Assembly: GCA_963756895.1 (NCBI GenBank) | Contig: CAVWPI010000008.1 | Span: forward strand, 186,001 to 250,000 | Direction: 5' to 3' | DNA length: 64,000 nt | DNA from: DASUAS01 sp963756895 | GTDB taxonomy: Bacteria; Actinomycetota; Acidimicrobiia; IMCC26256; DASPTH01 | Shown here: one piece after another, positions 61,690 through 64,000 of the stretch | Layout: each line of letters starts with the position of its first letter | Position numbering within the stretch: the stretch's first letter is position 1 | Notes under the pieces: generated by a model | Databases searched by the model: none | What the model saw: the letters and a program-made list of their open reading frames with translations, nothing else | What the model was told of the DNA's origin: nothing | Translations under genes and position numbers: made by a program

Positions 61690-62649
61690 CTACCCGGTCG
61701 TCACGCCGTTCAGCACGACCGGAGGTATGCCGTACTCGGCGCGGATGTCGGCGAGCGGCCGATCCGCCATGCCGAGGTGATCGACGGCGGTGAAGTCGGC
61801 GGTGCACTGCGAGCCCCGGGCAAACGCCTCGGTCAGGGTGTCGATCGCGCCTGGCCGCATGAGGGTGGCGGTCTTGCCCTCGAAACCGTTGGCGTTGAAG
61901 TAACCGGCTTCGTGGATGGCCAGGCTGCCGAGGAACGCGACCCAGTGCGCGTCGGAGTCGTTCATCGCGATCTGGAACGCACCGAGGGCGAGCTCGCCCG
62001 GTCCCGTGGGCTCGTAGCCCGCGATCACGTGGGTGAAGTCGTGCGCGACGAACACCGCGGGCGAGTTGGGGTCGTCGCCCGGGTACGTGAGCTTGTTGCG
62101 CCGATAGAAGTCGACGTACGCCCAGCCGAGCGAACCCTCGGGGAGGTCGTGCATCGCACGCAGCCGCACCGCGAGCTCGGGGTCGGGATGGTCCTTGTCG
62201 AGGCCGCCACCTGGCACCAGCGACGGCTCGGCGATGTCGCCCATGATCGCGTCGCTGAACCGCATGTAGTCGGCCAGCGCCTGCTCGGCGCCCTCGCTGA
62301 TCAGCTCGCGGATCACCGTGAGCCCGGGCCCGTGCTCCCCCAACGCCGCCGCGTACTCCTCGACCCGCGCCACCTGATCCTCGGTGAGGGGATGGCGACA
62401 CGACTCCAGCAGCACCATCATCTCCCGCACCCGGCGGCGCGCGGCCGGGTCGGGCACCGCCTCCGCGGCGGCGTCGGGCCCGAGCGGCGCGAGCGCCTCG
62501 ACATCGAGATCGGCACGACCGAACAGACCGGCGACGATCGCACCCAGCACGGCGTGTTGCTCCTCGGTCCCGCCGTCACCGGCGTCGATCGAACTCCGCA
62601 GGATGCGGGCGATGGGTTCGACCAGGGCTTGAGCGACGGTTTGCGGCAT
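61690..62649 (-). CDS. COQ4-like protein, copy 2
   Basis: A 319-residue protein, the same length as copy 1 at 40545. The metal motif His-Asp-x2-His-x11-Glu (H203, D204, H207, E219) is in AHDFTHVIAGYEPTGPGEL. Shared patches with copy 1 are PEGS-x-G...DFY-x-R before the motif, AF-x-RG-x2-CT after it and PL-x2-I/V-R near the C-terminus (copy 2: AFARGSQCTADFTAV and PLADIRAEYGIPPVV). The N-terminal half is helical. I choose the ATG at 62649 (MPQTVAQALVEP); the open frame extends further but antisense to another gene. The frame is intact. Confidence 0.75.
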   Translation of the reverse strand: MPQTVAQALVEPIARILRSSIDAGDGGTEEQHAVLGAIVAGLFGRADLDVEALAPLGPDAAAEAVPDPAARRRVREMMVLLESCRHPLTEDQVARVEEYAAALGEHGPGLTVIRELISEGAEQALADYMRFSDAIMGDIAEPSLVPGGGLDKDHPDPELAVRLRAMHDLPEGSLGWAYVDFYRRNKLTYPGDDPNSPAVFVAHDFTHVIAGYEPTGPGELALGAFQIAMNDSDAHWVAFLGSLAIHEAGYFNANGFEGKTATLMRPGAIDTLTEAFARGSQCTADFTAVDHLGMADRPLADIRAEYGIPPVVLNGVTTG

Positions 62650-62705
62650 TCCGAACCGTATCGCCGGATCCGACCACTCTCCGCGCGCGACACCCGCCGG
62701 AGCCG

Positions 62706-63662
62706 TCAGCTCCCTCGGGCCCGCTTGCGCCGCTTGCCCTCGTGCATGGCCTGGACCCGGCCGACGGGGATCTCGTGGCCCTCGGCGATCAGGTCGTCGG
62801 CGATGTGCTGCAGTTCGGGCATGTGCTCGGCCCAGGGGTCGCGGTCGGCCAACGCGTCGAGGGCGGTGTGGATGGTGAAGTCGGACGGCGTGATCTCGTC
62901 GAGCTCGTCCCACGCGAGCGGGAACGACACCGGTACGCCCGGCCGGAAGCGCGGGCTGTACGCGCTGACGACGGTGGCGCCACCGACGCGCGTGGCGTCG
63001 ACGAAGACCTTGCCCTCGCGGTCCTCCTTCACGAACGCGGTCGTGGCGATCGCAGGATCGAGGCGTTCGACGCGCCCGGCGATGGCGCGTACGGCTGCGG
63101 CGGAATCCTCCGGCGGCGCGGCGTCGTCGACCGGCACGAAGACGTGCACGCCCTTGGCGCCGCTGGTCTTGAGCGCGCCGGCGAGGCCGAGGTCGGTGAG
63201 TGCCTGCCGCACGAGGTGCGCGACCGCGACGACCCGTGCGAAGTCGTCACCCTCGGGTGGGTCGAGGTCGAGCACGAGGTGCGTGATGCGATCGGGACGA
63301 TCGACGGTCACCAGCGCGGGGTGGTACTCGATCGCCCGCTGGTTGCCGAACCACAGCAGCGTGCGGCGGTCGTTGCAGACCGCGTAGCGCACGTCACGCT
63401 TCGACGTCTCCGCCCACCAAGTGACGGTCTCCACCCAGTCGGGCGTGTACTTGGGCACGTTCTTCTGCATGAACGAGTCCTGGCCGCGCATGACCCGGAT
63501 CACGGACAGTGGACGGTCGGCCAGCACCGGGACGATGCGCTCGCTCATCGGGTCGAGGTAGTCGACGAGCTCGCGCTTGGTCGCGCCGGCACCCTCGAAC
63601 AGCTCGGCATCGAGGTTGGTCAGCTTCACCCCGTCGCGCGACTCGCCCGGATCCTTCGGCAT
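62706..63662 (-). CDS. Stand-alone LigD polymerase/primase-domain protein
   Basis: A 318-residue archaeo-eukaryotic-primase-type polymerase, the PolDom of bacterial NHEJ. VTWWAETSKRDVRYAVCNDR and HLVLDLDPPEGDDFARVV carry the catalytic Asp pair, SGAKGVHVFVPVD the catalytic His region, and VSFPLAWDELDEITPSDFTI the C-terminal landmark. Ligase and nuclease domains, which are fused in many LigD proteins, are absent, as in actinobacteria with split LigD genes. The ATG at 63662 overlaps the DksA-type stop by one base (TGATG). Ku and ligase genes are not in this window. The frame is intact. Confidence 0.93.
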   Translation of the reverse strand: MPKDPGESRDGVKLTNLDAELFEGAGATKRELVDYLDPMSERIVPVLADRPLSVIRVMRGQDSFMQKNVPKYTPDWVETVTWWAETSKRDVRYAVCNDRRTLLWFGNQRAIEYHPALVTVDRPDRITHLVLDLDPPEGDDFARVVAVAHLVRQALTDLGLAGALKTSGAKGVHVFVPVDDAAPPEDSAAAVRAIAGRVERLDPAIATTAFVKEDREGKVFVDATRVGGATVVSAYSPRFRPGVPVSFPLAWDELDEITPSDFTIHTALDALADRDPWAEHMPELQHIADDLIAEGHEIPVGRVQAMHEGKRRKRARGS

Positions 63663-63985
63663 CAGCGAACCCCTGCCCGCGCGCGCGATCGCGCGCCGAG
63701 GCGGGTGCACTCGATGCAAGCCCGGGCGGAAGGCAGCGCGGCAAGGCGCTCGGCACCTATCTCGTCGCCGCAGCGTTCGCACACGCCGTAGGTGCCCGCG
63801 TCGACACGCGCCGCCGCGTCCTCGAGCGCGCCGAGCTGCTCTCGGGCCTCGTCCAGGAGGCTCACGACCTGCGCCCGCTCGAAGGCGAGCGTGGCGCCCT
63901 CGGGGTCGTGCTCGTCGTCGACGTTCGCGGTGTCGACCGACGCGGCGATGTCGTCGAACGACCGCTGGAGCTCCGCGACGCGCAC
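63662..63985 (-). CDS. DksA/TraR-type zinc-finger protein (may extend past the window edge)
   Basis: A protein of at least 107 residues. The C4 zinc finger, CERCGDEIGAERLAALPS followed by ACIEC, is of the DksA/TraR type, and the N-terminal helix pair (SFDDIAASVDTANVDDEHDP, FERAQVVSLLDEAREQLGAL) fits the coiled coil that reaches into the RNA-polymerase secondary channel. It could be a transcription modulator. The GTG at 63985 is the first start in view, but the frame is still open to the end of the window, so the true start may lie outside. It overlaps the LigD-type gene by one base. Confidence 0.85.
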   Translation of the reverse strand: MRVAELQRSFDDIAASVDTANVDDEHDPEGATLAFERAQVVSLLDEAREQLGALEDAAARVDAGTYGVCERCGDEIGAERLAALPSARACIECTRLGARSRARAGVR

Positions 63986-64000
63986 CTGGGCGTCGTCACG

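Overview
The window is about 64 kb of very GC-rich, tightly packed bacterial DNA. Third codon positions are almost all G or C, GTG and TTG starts are frequent, and many neighbours overlap by ATGA, GTGA or TGATG. The gene content fits a free-living member of the Actinomycetota: F420-type oxidoreductases (LLM and Ddn-like families), two PIG-L deacetylases, a stand-alone LigD polymerase domain, an ECF42 sigma factor with its DGPF/YCII partner, a HelD-type RNA-polymerase remodeler, a DUF2505 protein and a Thr/Pro-rich secreted-protein tail. Acidimicrobiia is my best guess for class, but that is inference. I saw no rRNA, tRNA, CRISPR array, prophage or insertion sequence.

Layout. 0-6.4 kb: a hybrid sensor kinase (cut by the window edge), an OmpR-type regulator with a membrane protein, a HAD hydrolase, a cold-shock protein, a PIG-L deacetylase, a channel-like membrane protein and the ribosome-rescue factor ArfB. 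6.5-12.7 kb: a complete peptide/nickel-type ABC importer operon ending in a MOSC gene. 12.7-18.8 kb: a GYD protein, a secreted-type sulfatase, a secreted DNase-I-fold phosphatase, a second MOSC protein and Lon protease. 19-24 kb: an operon fumarase / glutathione peroxidase / DUF1254 / epimerase, then a short-chain dehydrogenase. 24-36.5 kb: a secreted CocE-type hydrolase, a DUF885 peptidase, PPK2, a TIM-barrel isomerase, a TauD dioxygenase with a divergent TetR regulator, a ferritin-like protein, oligoendopeptidase F and HelD. 36.5-45.4 kb: histidine phosphatase, zinc alcohol dehydrogenase, SDR, and an operon hypothetical / MFS exporter / COQ4-like protein / YqgE / PIG-L, then a VOC protein and a flippase-like membrane protein. 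45.4-54.4 kb: the ECF42 module, five VOC genes, an alpha/beta hydrolase, a Ddn-like protein, SRPBCC proteins, a PPOX enzyme, an ArsR-SRPBCC fusion, a secreted protein and a DHFR-like reductase. 54.5-64 kb: acyl-CoA ligase, DUF2505, SDR, a SHOCT membrane protein with a 32-residue partner, an LLM enzyme, a chimeric channel/amine-oxidase ORF, a TMEM175-type channel, 2,4-dienoyl-CoA reductase, an ABM monooxygenase, a second COQ4-like protein, the LigD polymerase domain and a DksA-type zinc finger.

Two points govern how this should be read. First, many genes carry one-base frame breaks, most densely between about 19.8 and 35.3 kb, although protein motifs on both sides are intact. Most reconstructable cases are one extra G or C. 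I treat them as probable sequence errors and give one coordinate range per gene. Second, several gene 3' ends are marked by a recurrent 39-46 nt two-tier palindrome (seven copies), which looks like a family of terminators or a REP-like element.

The most interesting biology is the pair of equal-length COQ4-like proteins 20 kb apart in a lineage not expected to make ubiquinone, the self-controlled ECF42 module with a visible promoter, the leaderless ArsR-SRPBCC fusion with an operator inside its own promoter, and the chimeric channel/amine-oxidase ORF.
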